IMG/VR virus record: IMGVR_UViG_3300044611_001332
Span: 1 to 50,511 of that record
Reading direction: 5' to 3' (one strand)
Origin: a virus
Length of the DNA stretch: 50,511 bases
Part shown: one piece after another, positions 1 to 6,050 of the stretch
Layout: each line of letters starts with the position of its first letter
How positions within the stretch are numbered: position 1 is the first letter of the stretch
Program-made: the position numbers and the translations under genes
Notes under the pieces: generated by a model
What the model was told of the DNA's origin: nothing
The model's database searches: none
What the model saw: only the letters and a program-made list of their open reading frames with translations

Positions 1-349
1 GCTCAGTTCCACCAAAGCCGGTTTCAACAGCGTCATCAGCGTGGTACTGGGTGTAATGCCGCCCCGTCAGGCTGTTATTGAGCTGACCTGCAACCTTTGG
101 GATGTTGTTATCAGGTGTAATTGGCGATTGAAGAAGTGAATTATCGTCGTTATAGCGAATTGAAGCGGGTTGATCATAAACAACATCACCTTGAAACCCT
201 TGAACTTCATCAAAACCGCGAAATTTACCAAATCCCCGGTTGAAATCATACACTTCAGGCGCTAAACGTGCCTTTTCTTGTGCAGTTTTAGGGTACGGAT
301 TGCCAGTTGCAGCTGCCCACAGTGCATAATCTTGCGGAGAAACGGGCAT
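1..349 (-). CDS. Virion-type protein, partial (C-terminus off window)
   Basis: A minus-strand frame opens with ATG at 349 (MPVSPQDYALWAAATGNPYP) and stays open to base 1, so only about 116 N-terminal residues are present. The sequence is rich in Gly, Asn, Pro and Asp with no membrane segment, like the other minus-strand proteins of this window that I class as virion-type. I do not recognise a family. The gene points away from the plus-strand cluster that begins near 527. Confidence 0.6.
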   Translation of the reverse strand, partial: MPVSPQDYALWAAATGNPYPKTAQEKARLAPEVYDFNRGFGKFRGFDEVQGFQGDVVYDQPASIRYNDDNSLLQSPITPDNNIPKVAGQLNNSLTGRHYTQYHADDAVETGFGGTE

Positions 350-526
350 TTTTATAGATATACCTAGATATAACGATTTTAGGCGCAATCAATACAGTAT
401 TAACGCCAGGAAAGATCCCCTAACGGCCTTAAAAACCTAGCTTTAAGGGTGAAAATCGGGGGAGACATCAAGCTCGCTCTGCTCGCAGGAGCGTGCGAGA
501 GGAAAAAAAGAAAGGGGTGGGAGTAT

Positions 527-811
527 ATGCTCCCTCCGGTCGCAGGAACAGCCGTAGAGAAAGTTCTATTCGGATGTGTCCTTTGTTTTATTACTGTGAG
601 CTACGCAGCAATGCTTCAGCAGGCGGCGAACAATGTCTACGCCAAAGATTCTATCGGCGGCGCACCAATCTGTGGCGTCCTGCCACAGTGGTTTGTTGAG
701 GAATTCGAGAAGTTCGTGGCACTTAAGCCCGAAGCAGCCAGCTGGAACCAGCGGCAAATCGAGAACACTATGGCCAACCTCTGGGTCCTCGATCCCGAAG
801 ACCTCATCTGA
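527..811 (+). CDS. Small membrane-anchored protein, unknown function
   Basis: 94 residues from ATG 527. Residues 1-30 hold a hydrophobic stretch around VLFGCVLCFITVSYAAML, a signal peptide or anchor. The rest is soluble and ends in an acidic LDPEDLI tail. An in-frame GTG at 449 would add 26 polar residues, but that extension puts Lys/Arg-rich sequence before the hydrophobic segment and looks less natural. No family recognised. A terminator follows directly. Confidence 0.55.
   Translation: MLPPVAGTAVEKVLFGCVLCFITVSYAAMLQQAANNVYAKDSIGGAPICGVLPQWFVEEFEKFVALKPEAASWNQRQIENTMANLWVLDPEDLI
529..543 (+). repeat. Dispersed repeat GCTCCCTNCGGTCGC, copy 1
   Basis: GCTCCCTCCGGTCGC occurs here inside the first codons of the gene starting at 527. 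Near-identical copies lie at 833-847, 1561-1575 and 2649-2663, where they form the 3' arms of hairpins behind small genes. Confidence 0.7.
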
Positions 812-812
812 A

Positions 813-852
813 CCGGAGAAGGGGGAGCAACCGCTCCCTCCGGTCGCTTTTT
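813..852 (+). terminator. Rho-independent terminator with repeat copy 2
   Basis: CCGGA (813-817) pairs with TCCGG (839-843), and GGGAGC (823-828) with GCTCCC (833-838) around an AACC loop. Five T follow from 848. The 3' arm is copy 2 of the GCTCCCTNCGGTCGC repeat. The hairpin starts two bases after the stop of the preceding gene. Confidence 0.75.
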
Positions 853-1133
853 GAGTTTTCCACAGGGTATTTATACCTACCTACACACCCTATTCTCCCT
901 TAAACCCCAGTCATACCAACGCTTCTTAGCTATTTTGTCAGGATATCTGTTACAAAATTGGTTGCACTTTTTCCACAGGCACTAAATCTTTTTACTGGGA
1001 TCTCAGCCACGATTTAGAGGCTGTTTGGCTGTTTGTCAGCCTCATCTTCAACCCTGATTTTTATATAACTAGAAATACTTTTAGCAAGATTGTTCAGAAG
1101 ATTGCCTCCAGGAGCTAGTTATTCCTCCTAGAT
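853..1133. other. Non-coding region with two DnaA-box-like sites and a hairpin
   Basis: No convincing gene lies between 812 and 1169. TTTTCCACA, the cyanobacterial-type DnaA box as I know it, occurs at 856-864 and again at 969-977, both followed by GG. A perfect 7-bp hairpin GAGGCTG/CAGCCTC spans 1017-1043. AT-rich sequence near 1060 contains TATAAC. This could be a replication or transcription control region, but two boxes are weak evidence for an origin. Confidence 0.4.
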
Positions 1134-1159
1134 GCAGTCCTCAGACTGCTGTTCTTTGC
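1134..1159 (+). promoter_or_regulatory. Leader element: hairpin plus CTTTGC
   Basis: GCAGTC (1134-1139) pairs with GACTGC (1144-1149); CTTTGC follows at 1154-1159, ten bases before the ATG at 1170. No purine-rich Shine-Dalgarno is visible. Member of the leader family described in the findings. Confidence 0.5.
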
Positions 1160-1169
1160 TTGTTTTCTC

Positions 1170-1346
1170 ATGGAGAAACTAGGCGCTGCAGTGTGCTGCG
1201 TTGCTATTGGCATAGCAGCCTTCACTCAGCTGACACTCCACTTGCTTGATCAGGCTACGGCTGAGCAATGCAAGAACCATGCGTGGCCTGCACACGCTGA
1301 CCAGGTGCACCGTGACTGGTGCATCGCCAACAACTACGAACTCTGA
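1170..1346 (+). CDS. Small exported Cys-containing protein
   Basis: 58 residues from ATG 1170. An N-terminal hydrophobic segment (VCCVAIGIAAFTQLTLHLL) is followed by a short soluble tail containing EQCKNHAWPAHADQVHRDWC. The C...W...H...WC pattern resembles small exported proteins I associate with picocyanobacteria; this is memory, not a search result. The leader hairpin plus CTTTGC supports the start. The next gene begins 7 bases after the stop. Confidence 0.65.
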   Translation: MEKLGAAVCCVAIGIAAFTQLTLHLLDQATAEQCKNHAWPAHADQVHRDWCIANNYEL

Positions 1347-1353
1347 TCTAACC

Positions 1354-1554
1354 ATGATCTTTATTACTACGGAGCACGGTCTCAAACTGTGCGACCAGCG
1401 AGGTACTTACCTCTATGACCAGCGCCAGGGGGAGGAGCCTACTCCGATCTGCTCGCCTGGTGCTGACTCTCCAATCCGCTGGTCACTCCAGCAGATGATT
1501 GAGAAGTGGGCGGATTACTCCGCCTACGGCAAGTATGAACTTCACCTGTGGTGA
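1354..1554 (+). CDS. Small hypothetical protein
   Basis: 66 residues (MIFITTEHGLKLCDQRG...). It reads as a compact soluble protein with a beta-like start and an amphipathic helix near the end (LQQMIEKWADYSAYGKYELHLW). No family recognised. It sits 7 bases behind the preceding gene, so the two are probably cotranscribed. The hairpin carrying repeat copy 3 follows. Confidence 0.6.
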   Translation: MIFITTEHGLKLCDQRGTYLYDQRQGEEPTPICSPGADSPIRWSLQQMIEKWADYSAYGKYELHLW

Positions 1555-1557
1555 GGT

Positions 1558-1575
1558 ACCGCTCCCTGCGGTCGC
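1558..1575 (+). repeat. Hairpin with GCTCCCTNCGGTCGC repeat, copy 3
   Basis: ACCGC (1558-1562) pairs with GCGGT (1568-1572) four bases after a stop codon, and a pyrimidine-rich run (TTTCTCTTCTT) follows. GCTCCCTGCGGTCGC differs from copies 1 and 2 at one position. Possibly a weak terminator. Confidence 0.55.
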
Positions 1576-1625
1576 TTTCTCTTCTTGCTTGATCAGGAAG
1601 AGAAAGTTCTTTCTTTTTTTGTTAT

Positions 1626-1674
1626 TAACTGATCCGTCAAAGCGGGTTCGGAGGTGCAAACCCTCCGGCAGTTA
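1626..1674 (+). ncRNA. Compact three-way-junction RNA element, copy A
   Basis: TAACTG (1626-1631) pairs with CAGTTA (1669-1674). Inside lie hairpin CCGT/GCGG (1634-1637/1642-1645, loop CAAA) and a T-arm-like hairpin CGGAGG/CCTCCG (1649-1654/1662-1667) with the 7-nt loop TGCAAAC. The second copy at 1983-2029 keeps both loops and replaces both outer stems with other complementary sequences. It precedes the ATG at 1690, so it may be a 5'-UTR element, or it may be a decayed tRNA-like RNA. Confidence 0.6.
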
Positions 1675-1689
1675 TTGCCCCCAGCGGAG

Positions 1690-1995
1690 ATGGGCACCGC
1701 ACAACAGGAGAATCCTGTGGCCATTACTGAAGAGCTTTGGTTTGAAATCCAAGGCGCTGCAGAAGACGCTGTCGCTGCTGTTCAAAGCCAGAGGCACAAC
1801 CCCACAGTCAAGGCAGTTGTTATATCTGCTGCGATTGTAGGTGGAGTTGCTGTGTATTGCAGCACTCCACATGGCCGCAAGACGGTGAAGACCCTGTTTA
1901 ACGCAGGTCGTAACCGCCTTGCCAAGTGGGTTGCTGTTGAGCAACCCCAGGTGGTTGAAGCAGAAGTTCTTTCTGCTGAACCAGCTAATCCGTGA
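1690..1995 (+). CDS. Small single-span membrane protein, paralogue 1
   Basis: 101 residues from ATG 1690. A hydrophobic segment (VVISAAIVGGVAVYC) near residues 43-57 is followed by a basic helix (HGRKTVKTLFNAGRNRLAKW). The same plan, with GG-rich span then Arg-rich helix, is seen in the next gene at 2070, and both follow a copy of the same RNA element. An in-frame GTG at 1654 lies inside the RNA hairpin and is a less likely start. Function unknown. Confidence 0.6.
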   Translation: MGTAQQENPVAITEELWFEIQGAAEDAVAAVQSQRHNPTVKAVVISAAIVGGVAVYCSTPHGRKTVKTLFNAGRNRLAKWVAVEQPQVVEAEVLSAEPANP

Positions 1996-2029
1996 AAGCG
2001 GGGGACCAGGTGCAAACCCTGGTCTAGCT
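1983..2029 (+). ncRNA. Compact three-way-junction RNA element, copy B
   Basis: AGCTA (1983-1987) pairs with TAGCT (2025-2029). Inside are CCGT/GCGG (1990-1993/1998-2001) closed by a GAAA tetraloop, and GACCAGG/CCTGGTC (2004-2010/2018-2024) with loop TGCAAAC. Relative to copy A, outer stem and T-arm-like stem have changed on both strands while the loops and the core ATCCGTnAAAGCGGG are kept. It overlaps the stop codon of the preceding gene. Confidence 0.6.
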
Positions 2030-2032
2030 TTT

Positions 2033-2068
2033 GCCACAATCCTGTGGCTTACCTTCACTTTGCTTTGC
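2033..2068 (+). promoter_or_regulatory. Leader element: hairpin plus CTTTGCTTTGC
   Basis: GCCACA (2033-2038) pairs with TGTGGC (2043-2048); CTTTGCTTTGC ends one base before the ATG at 2070. No Shine-Dalgarno is seen. Confidence 0.5.
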
Positions 2069-2069
2069 T

Positions 2070-2324
2070 ATGTCTTTTTTCAACAACCTTGTCAAAGCCA
2101 GCATTGCCGGTGGCGTTGTCATCGGTAGTGCTGTTGCCTACGCCCAGCTGAATGATGAGCAGCGTCAGAAGCTTCACTACGGTGTCAACAGACTGCGCCG
2201 CAAGGTAGCAGATCTGATTGCACCCAACGATGGTGCTTACACCATCCCCAAGGAAGTCGAGGCAGAGCTAGAGGCTCTGCTCAATAACGATGCCTTTGGT
2301 CGGGGACCCGACGACTGCAATTGA
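2070..2324 (+). CDS. Small single-span membrane protein, paralogue 2
   Basis: 84 residues (MSFFNNLVKASIAGGVVIGSAVAYAQ...). A hydrophobic span covers residues 10-25, then a basic amphipathic helix (DEQRQKLHYGVNRLRRKVADLI) and an acidic tail. The plan matches the gene at 1690 and suggests a duplicated unit of RNA element plus membrane protein. The start is set by the leader directly upstream. Function unknown. Confidence 0.65.
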   Translation: MSFFNNLVKASIAGGVVIGSAVAYAQLNDEQRQKLHYGVNRLRRKVADLIAPNDGAYTIPKEVEAELEALLNNDAFGRGPDDCN

Positions 2325-2362
2325 TGATCCCTCAGAGGGAAGACAAAGTTCTTCCTTCTCTG

Positions 2363-2391
2363 TGATCTTCATGATCACATTCTTTGCACAC
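2363..2391 (+). promoter_or_regulatory. Leader element: hairpin plus CTTTGCACAC
   Basis: TGATC/GATCA (2363-2367/2373-2377) forms a 5-bp hairpin; CTTTGCACAC is at 2382-2391, nine bases before ATG 2401. This is the fullest form of the leader motif. Confidence 0.55.
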
Positions 2392-2400
2392 TTCCTAACC

Positions 2401-2625
2401 ATGGAATCATTCATCTACGAGAAAGGCAACGACGGTTATCTCGTCACCATCCGTGGTGATTTTGCTGAGATGACCAAGGTTGACCTCGACCGCCAGGTAT
2501 CCAAGTACATTCGCTTGGAAGCTCCTATCGAGCACATCCGCTCCAGTGTGAAGAAGCTCGTCAACCAAGGCTACAAGCTGAGTAATCAGTTAGAACTTGG
2601 TTGGCAGCGTTTCATCGAAGCGTAG
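2401..2625 (+). CDS. Small soluble hypothetical protein
   Basis: 74 residues (MESFIYEKGNDGYLVTIRGDF...). A predicted beta-hairpin at the N-terminus is followed by charged helices. No family recognised. The start is supported by the leader motif; reading further upstream in frame gives low-quality sequence. A hairpin carrying repeat copy 4 follows at 2632. Confidence 0.65.
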   Translation: MESFIYEKGNDGYLVTIRGDFAEMTKVDLDRQVSKYIRLEAPIEHIRSSVKKLVNQGYKLSNQLELGWQRFIEA

Positions 2626-2631
2626 GACGAA

Positions 2632-2663
2632 ACCGGAGGGTGCTATCCGCTCCCTTCGGTCGC
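2632..2663 (+). terminator. Hairpin with GCTCCCTNCGGTCGC repeat, copy 4
   Basis: ACCGGAGGG (2632-2640) pairs with CCCTTCGGT (2652-2660) as nine pairs with one wobble, directly after a stop codon. GCTCCCTTCGGTCGC occupies 2649-2663. There is no long T run, so termination is uncertain. Confidence 0.5.
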
Positions 2664-2681
2664 TCCCTGCTATTAATTACT

Positions 2682-3182
2682 ATGTCTTTTGAATTGTTTT
2701 CAAAACGCTGGAAACGAGATGACAATTGTCCATCTTGTTTGTATTCTTTAACCAGAAATCGTTGTGTTGGTTGTTCTAAAAGACGGCCCCACCATTTAAC
2801 TAATTATTGGGTAATTGGTTATGAGGATAAGAAGAAACTCATGGTTCACAATGTTTTATGGGTTTTAGATACGAAACAACAAGTTCCGGATGGTTTAGAA
2901 GTAGATCATATTGATAGAAATGGAGAAAACAATTTACAGAGTAATCTTAGGCTCTTAACTTCTACTGAGCAGAAACTTAACACGCCTGCCAGGAAGAATT
3001 CAACTTCAGTATATAAAGGAGTTTCTTGGTCTAGGCATAAGCTTAAGTGGCGATCTCAGGTGCAACTTAACAAAGTTAAGATTTTTCTCGGATACTTTGA
3101 TACTGAAATTGAAGCTGCAATTGCTTATGACTTTTACATGAAGACGCATGGACCTGAATGTAGCTATTTAAATTTTCAGTAA
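2682..3182 (+). CDS. HNH homing endonuclease with zinc ribbon and AP2 domain
   Basis: 166 residues from ATG 2682. CPSC (16-19) and CVGC (28-31) form a zinc ribbon. The HNH region follows with H56 and the VDHIDRNGENN core around residues 74-84, then an AP2-like DNA-binding domain (about 108-155: SVYKGVSW...AYDFYMKTHG). This is the usual plan of free-standing phage HNH-AP2 homing endonucleases, which nick or cut DNA to spread their own gene. Base composition is AT-richer than the flanking small genes, in keeping with insertion as a selfish element. I see no intron around it. Confidence 0.88.
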   Translation: MSFELFSKRWKRDDNCPSCLYSLTRNRCVGCSKRRPHHLTNYWVIGYEDKKKLMVHNVLWVLDTKQQVPDGLEVDHIDRNGENNLQSNLRLLTSTEQKLNTPARKNSTSVYKGVSWSRHKLKWRSQVQLNKVKIFLGYFDTEIEAAIAYDFYMKTHGPECSYLNFQ

Positions 3183-3215
3183 ATGCTTTCACTTGGAGTT
3201 GTTTACAACTTCAAT

Positions 3216-3259
3216 TGAAGGCTTTTGCCTTCACTATGATGAGTCCCTGCTTTGCTCAC
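3216..3259 (+). promoter_or_regulatory. Leader element: hairpin plus CTTTGCTCAC
   Basis: TGAAGGC (3216-3222) pairs perfectly with GCCTTCA (3227-3233); CTTTGCTCAC lies at 3250-3259, one base before ATG 3261. Confidence 0.5.
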
Positions 3260-3260
3260 C

Positions 3261-3518
3261 ATGTCACTTTCTGCTTTCATTGTTAACTTCATGAACCGTC
3301 ATCGTGAAGAGCTACCTGCTTACATTGCGATGACGTTTGGAATAGGCATCGGAGGACTACTGTGCATTGGCTTGAACAAAGCGATCAACGCCAGGGTTCT
3401 TGAGCTTTGCGATAGAAATCTAAATCAAATTATCTACGTTAAGACAGCAGTAGGTGATAGCTACGGCTGTGTATCCAAGATGGTATTGAACGGGCCACCC
3501 GCTCCAATCAAACCATGA
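3261..3518 (+). CDS. Small membrane protein, unknown
   Basis: 85 residues. A single hydrophobic span (YIAMTFGIGIGGLLCIGL) near residues 19-36 is preceded by a basic N-terminal segment, predicting an inner-membrane protein with a soluble C-terminal half. The start is fixed by the adjacent leader. Its TGA overlaps the ATG of a tiny hydrophobic ORF at 3514. Confidence 0.6.
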   Translation: MSLSAFIVNFMNRHREELPAYIAMTFGIGIGGLLCIGLNKAINARVLELCDRNLNQIIYVKTAVGDSYGCVSKMVLNGPPAPIKP

Positions 3519-3576
3519 GAAAGATTTTATTCAATTCAATGATCTTAACGATCATTTTTTTGTTCTTGTGCCTTTA
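3514..3576 (+). CDS. Possible 20-residue hydrophobic micropeptide
   Basis: ATG at 3514 overlaps the preceding stop as ATGA and encodes MRKILFNSMILTIIFLFLCL, two basic residues followed by an almost wholly hydrophobic tail. The coupling and the membrane-peptide composition make translation plausible, but 20 codons can arise by chance. Confidence 0.3.
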
Positions 3577-3579
3577 GTC

Positions 3580-3873
3580 ATGACTCAACAAATGTATAGC
3601 CACGACACCATTTGGCTGCTGTTGCATAACATTCCTCTCATGGAATATGCACGGCACAATGAGCCAAAGTTGTGGCGGAAGTTCCTTGAGTTGGTTTCAG
3701 ATGAGACTGCTCAAGGTTATCCCGATACATGGAACACAACCTTCCTGATCAATAAGATTGCGGAAGACTTGGGTTCCTACAAGCTGCTCCTTGATATCTG
3801 GTTGCAGATCGAGGAGCCGCTGAACGATGTCCTTAATCCTATCCAGCGTGACTGGATTGATGCTCAACTATGA
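3580..3873 (+). CDS. Small helical hypothetical protein
   Basis: 97 residues from ATG 3580 (MTQQMYSHDTIWLLLHNIPL...). Predicted all-helical and acidic. No family recognised. A GTG at 3568 is an alternative start. The stop overlaps the next start in ATGA form at 3870, indicating translational coupling. Confidence 0.6.
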   Translation: MTQQMYSHDTIWLLLHNIPLMEYARHNEPKLWRKFLELVSDETAQGYPDTWNTTFLINKIAEDLGSYKLLLDIWLQIEEPLNDVLNPIQRDWIDAQL

Positions 3874-4112
3874 ACAACTACACCTTCTACATTCCTGGAG
3901 TCAACAAGCTGACTGGTCTTAGCCAGGAGGATTGGGACTTCTTGTGTGAGCGTGCGGAGGAGAACAACGTTCTACCTTGTACGCTTGCCGCCAGGATTAT
4001 CGCCAACGAGTTGGCTCAGTGGCGTGATGAAATTCATTACGCCGATCAACAGGAAGGGCTTCGTGCAAATGAAGCCATGATCCAAGAGAAAGTTATAGAA
4101 GAGATTGTTTAA
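3870..4112 (+). CDS. Small helical hypothetical protein
   Basis: 80 residues. It begins with a short strand (NYTFYIPGVNKLTGL), then helices, including LAARIIANELAQWRDEI, and a strongly acidic C-terminus. The fold resembles small ribbon-helix-helix-like or adaptor proteins, but I cannot assign it. Coupled to the preceding gene by a 4-base overlap. Confidence 0.6.
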   Translation: MNNYTFYIPGVNKLTGLSQEDWDFLCERAEENNVLPCTLAARIIANELAQWRDEIHYADQQEGLRANEAMIQEKVIEEIV

Positions 4113-4176
4113 TCTTTTCTTTATCTTTCCAGATGTCTGCACTTTGGGATTCCATGCTTTGCGTGGTTCCCTTTCT

Positions 4177-4203
4177 GCAGACTTCCAAGTCTGCTTTGCA
4201 CAA
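4177..4203 (+). promoter_or_regulatory. Leader element: hairpin plus CTTTGCACAA
   Basis: GCAGAC...GTCTGC (4177-4194) forms a perfect hairpin; CTTTGCACAA begins on its last base (4194-4203), 16 bases before ATG 4220. It decides between ATG 4133, ATG 4154 and ATG 4220 as the start of the SSB-like gene. Confidence 0.5.
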
Positions 4204-4219
4204 CTACCTAGACAACACC

Positions 4220-4669
4220 ATGTCTGCTGCTAACAACGGAAACCTGGTCGGTACCATCGTGTCCGACATTGTGACCAAGAATCCTAACGATTCTCTCTCG
4301 GTTACACAGTTCCGTGTTGCTCCGCTCGATGCCAGGGAAGAGGATTCTCCGCTGCCTGTCATCGCTTACAACGGTATCGGTGACAACATCACCAAGCGTT
4401 ACAACAAGGGTGACACTGTTGCCCTGACGACACGCTTGCGTTATGTCACCTGGATGACGCCAGAAGGTGAGCCCCGTGGTCGTATGGAGGTTATCGTTAC
4501 CTCTGTCAACACGGTTCGCCTTGGCCAGATCTCAACAGCTCAACGGGCTGCTGAAGCTGCTGGTGTCATTGAAGCGAGCACGATTGACAAGTCCGCTCGC
4601 TCTGCTGCCACCGCTACCACCAGGGTTCCTTATGCGCAGGAACCGACCGCTGAGGTTGTTCCTTTCTGA
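4220..4669 (+). CDS. SSB-like OB-fold protein with acidic-aromatic tail
   Basis: 149 residues from ATG 4220. The core (GNLVGTIVSDIVTKN...RYNKGDTVALTTRLRYVTW...GRMEVIVTSV) has the strand pattern of an OB fold: a GTI opening, a central basic stretch and a closing strand. The low-complexity Ala/Thr linker ends in EVVPF, like the D-D-x-P-F tips of SSB proteins that recruit partners. I infer single-stranded DNA binding during replication. A second SSB-like gene is at 27914, so this may be a specialised paralogue. Upstream in-frame ATGs at 4133 and 4154 exist. Confidence 0.65.
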   Translation: MSAANNGNLVGTIVSDIVTKNPNDSLSVTQFRVAPLDAREEDSPLPVIAYNGIGDNITKRYNKGDTVALTTRLRYVTWMTPEGEPRGRMEVIVTSVNTVRLGQISTAQRAAEAAGVIEASTIDKSARSAATATTRVPYAQEPTAEVVPF

Positions 4670-4704
4670 GCAGAAGGTTAGCCCGACTCTTGCACTTAAA
4701 CCTT

Positions 4705-4740
4705 CCGGGTTAGTACATCTGTATTAGCCCGGTGGTTTTT
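4705..4740 (+). terminator. Rho-independent terminator
   Basis: CCGGGTTAGTA (4705-4715) pairs with TATTAGCCCGG (4722-4732), 11 pairs with wobbles, followed by GG-TTTTT. The 5' arm and loop include TAGTACATC, also found in the hairpin at 7870. Confidence 0.75.
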
Positions 4741-4741
4741 C

Positions 4742-4776
4742 TGCAGGACTCATCTCCTGCATAATCCTTTGCACTC
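4742..4776 (+). promoter_or_regulatory. Leader element: hairpin plus CTTTGCACTC
   Basis: TGCAGGA (4742-4748) pairs perfectly with TCCTGCA (4755-4761); CTTTGCACTC is at 4767-4776, five bases before ATG 4782. It directly follows the terminator at 4705. Confidence 0.55.
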
Positions 4777-4781
4777 TGCCA

Positions 4782-5171
4782 ATGGGCCTCGACCAGTACG
4801 CCTACATCAAGTTCCAACCTGAGTATGAGAACTGGCTGTTCCTTATGGAATGGCGCAAACATCCCAACCTCCAGGGTTGGATGGAACGCCTCTGGCGCAA
4901 GAAGATGAACAGCAGTGAACCATATGAGAAAGATACTTCAATGAACGATGAGTTCAATGGAGTTGAAGTTGAACTCACCCTTGAAGACATCCTTCAGTTA
5001 CAGCAAGACATCAGAGATGACAATCTTGATGGTGGCTTTGGCACCACGACAGGATTCTTCTTCGGTAGTAATGCCGACGATGAATACAAGTGGAAAGATC
5101 TTAGCTTCTGTGATCGTGCCAAAGTTGCACTGAAGAATAACCATACTGTTTACTACTACAGTTCTTGGTAA
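4782..5171 (+). CDS. Conserved phage protein of the MGLDQYAY type
   Basis: 129 residues. The opening MGLDQYAY, the phrase WRKHPNLQGWME, the E-L-T-x-E-D-I segment and the TGFFFG motif match a family I recognise from many phages, especially cyanophages, with no established function (sometimes annotated, without good support, as a phosphoglycerate kinase). No catalytic motif is evident to me. It follows a terminator and leader, so it is probably the first gene of a unit that continues through 6050. Confidence 0.7.
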   Translation: MGLDQYAYIKFQPEYENWLFLMEWRKHPNLQGWMERLWRKKMNSSEPYEKDTSMNDEFNGVEVELTLEDILQLQQDIRDDNLDGGFGTTTGFFFGSNADDEYKWKDLSFCDRAKVALKNNHTVYYYSSW

Positions 5172-5209
5172 TTCCCTTTGCTTTTAAATCCACCTACTTT
5201 CTATGAACC

Positions 5210-5584
5210 ATGAACAAATCTCTACAAGATCTCCACCCGGTTGAGTTCATTTTTGTTTGCATCCTCTTCATTGCAGCAACAATCCTCAACCTATGCACAC
5301 CCTCCAACCCTACCGAAGCGAAACGCCCATCGAAAGAACCGAGCGGTTCAAAGAATGGTACGAACGCTACACCGAATACGAAGGTGAGCCGACCACGATC
5401 ACGGTCCACCAAGTCTGGCACCAGTACGGTGGACCAGAAGAAGGAGGATGGACCTTCCCTTGTGGTTACCCCGTCGAAACCGTCTGCATCTTCTCGCAAG
5501 CCCAAGCCCTCAGGGTTCTCCACGAACTCCACGAGAAGTACGACAGTGAAGACTACGAGGACGATCTCTACGACATCTGCTTAG
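5210..5584 (+). CDS. Possible overlapping gene: anchored Ser/Thr/Lys-rich protein
   Basis: ATG 5210 opens 124 codons that overlap the gene at 5293 in another frame. Residues 12-29 (EFIFVCILFIAATILNLC) form a clear membrane segment ending in Cys and lie before the overlap begins. The rest is Ser/Thr/Lys/Pro low-complexity, which is also what an out-of-frame reading of the other gene would give. The anchor plus unstructured tail recalls spanin-type proteins, but that is speculation. A shorter true product stopping elsewhere is not possible in this frame. Confidence 0.3.
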   Translation: MNKSLQDLHPVEFIFVCILFIAATILNLCTPSNPTEAKRPSKEPSGSKNGTNATPNTKVSRPRSRSTKSGTSTVDQKKEDGPSLVVTPSKPSASSRKPKPSGFSTNSTRSTTVKTTRTISTTSA

Positions 5585-5634
5585 CCCAGGGCTACGCTAA
5601 GTTCTACCCAGAGACTCGTCCTCACTACGAATGA
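5293..5634 (+). CDS. Small soluble hypothetical protein
   Basis: 113 residues from ATG 5293. Acidic and aromatic-rich (RFKEWYERYTEYEGEP...LHELHEKYDSEDYEDD), with a central GGPEEGGWTFPCGYP loop and a predicted C-terminal helix. Residue quality makes it the better of the two overlapping frames here. No family recognised. Its stop overlaps the next possible start (ATGA at 5631). Confidence 0.6.
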   Translation: MHTLQPYRSETPIERTERFKEWYERYTEYEGEPTTITVHQVWHQYGGPEEGGWTFPCGYPVETVCIFSQAQALRVLHELHEKYDSEDYEDDLYDICLAQGYAKFYPETRPHYE

Positions 5635-6050
5635 TCTGCTTACCTAATCCAACAATTACTCAACAAATGTTTCAAGTTATTTGCACGCCCAAACACTTCG
5701 CATTTAATGGAGGTGGTGATCTTTGGGCTTTTGATTATGACTTTGAAGGTGAATCAATTGTCGATGAACCTTTGATGCCTGAAGCAACGGAACTTGTTAA
5801 CCGTTTGCTCAAGTATAAATACCAAGAACCTACCTCCAAGATCTCCATCATCTTTTGTTCTTTTGGCGTTGTCAAAGAACCTGATATTGAACTTAAATAT
5901 GTAGGTCCAAAAGATGAAGGCAGTCTATATGAAGTTGTAAACCCTTCAGAACCTGATCTTGCAATGACGATCTGGTTGTGTCCAGTCTTTGATAGTTTCT
6001 ACAATGAAAGACCTGAACAACTCTTTGCAGTTGTTGAACGTTTAGATTAG
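5631..6050 (+). CDS. Hypothetical protein resembling DUF6717-like proteins
   Basis: 139 residues from the coupled ATG 5631; ATG 5667 (MFQVICTPKHFAFNGG) is the other candidate and starts where the conserved-looking part begins. The pattern of strand, G-G-D-L-W-A-F-D, then D-E-P-L-M-P and a helix resembles DUF6717-type proteins as I remember them. Function unknown. It converges with the minus-strand gene at 6047, the two stops overlapping by four bases. Confidence 0.5.
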   Translation: MICLPNPTITQQMFQVICTPKHFAFNGGGDLWAFDYDFEGESIVDEPLMPEATELVNRLLKYKYQEPTSKISIIFCSFGVVKEPDIELKYVGPKDEGSLYEVVNPSEPDLAMTIWLCPVFDSFYNERPEQLFAVVERLD

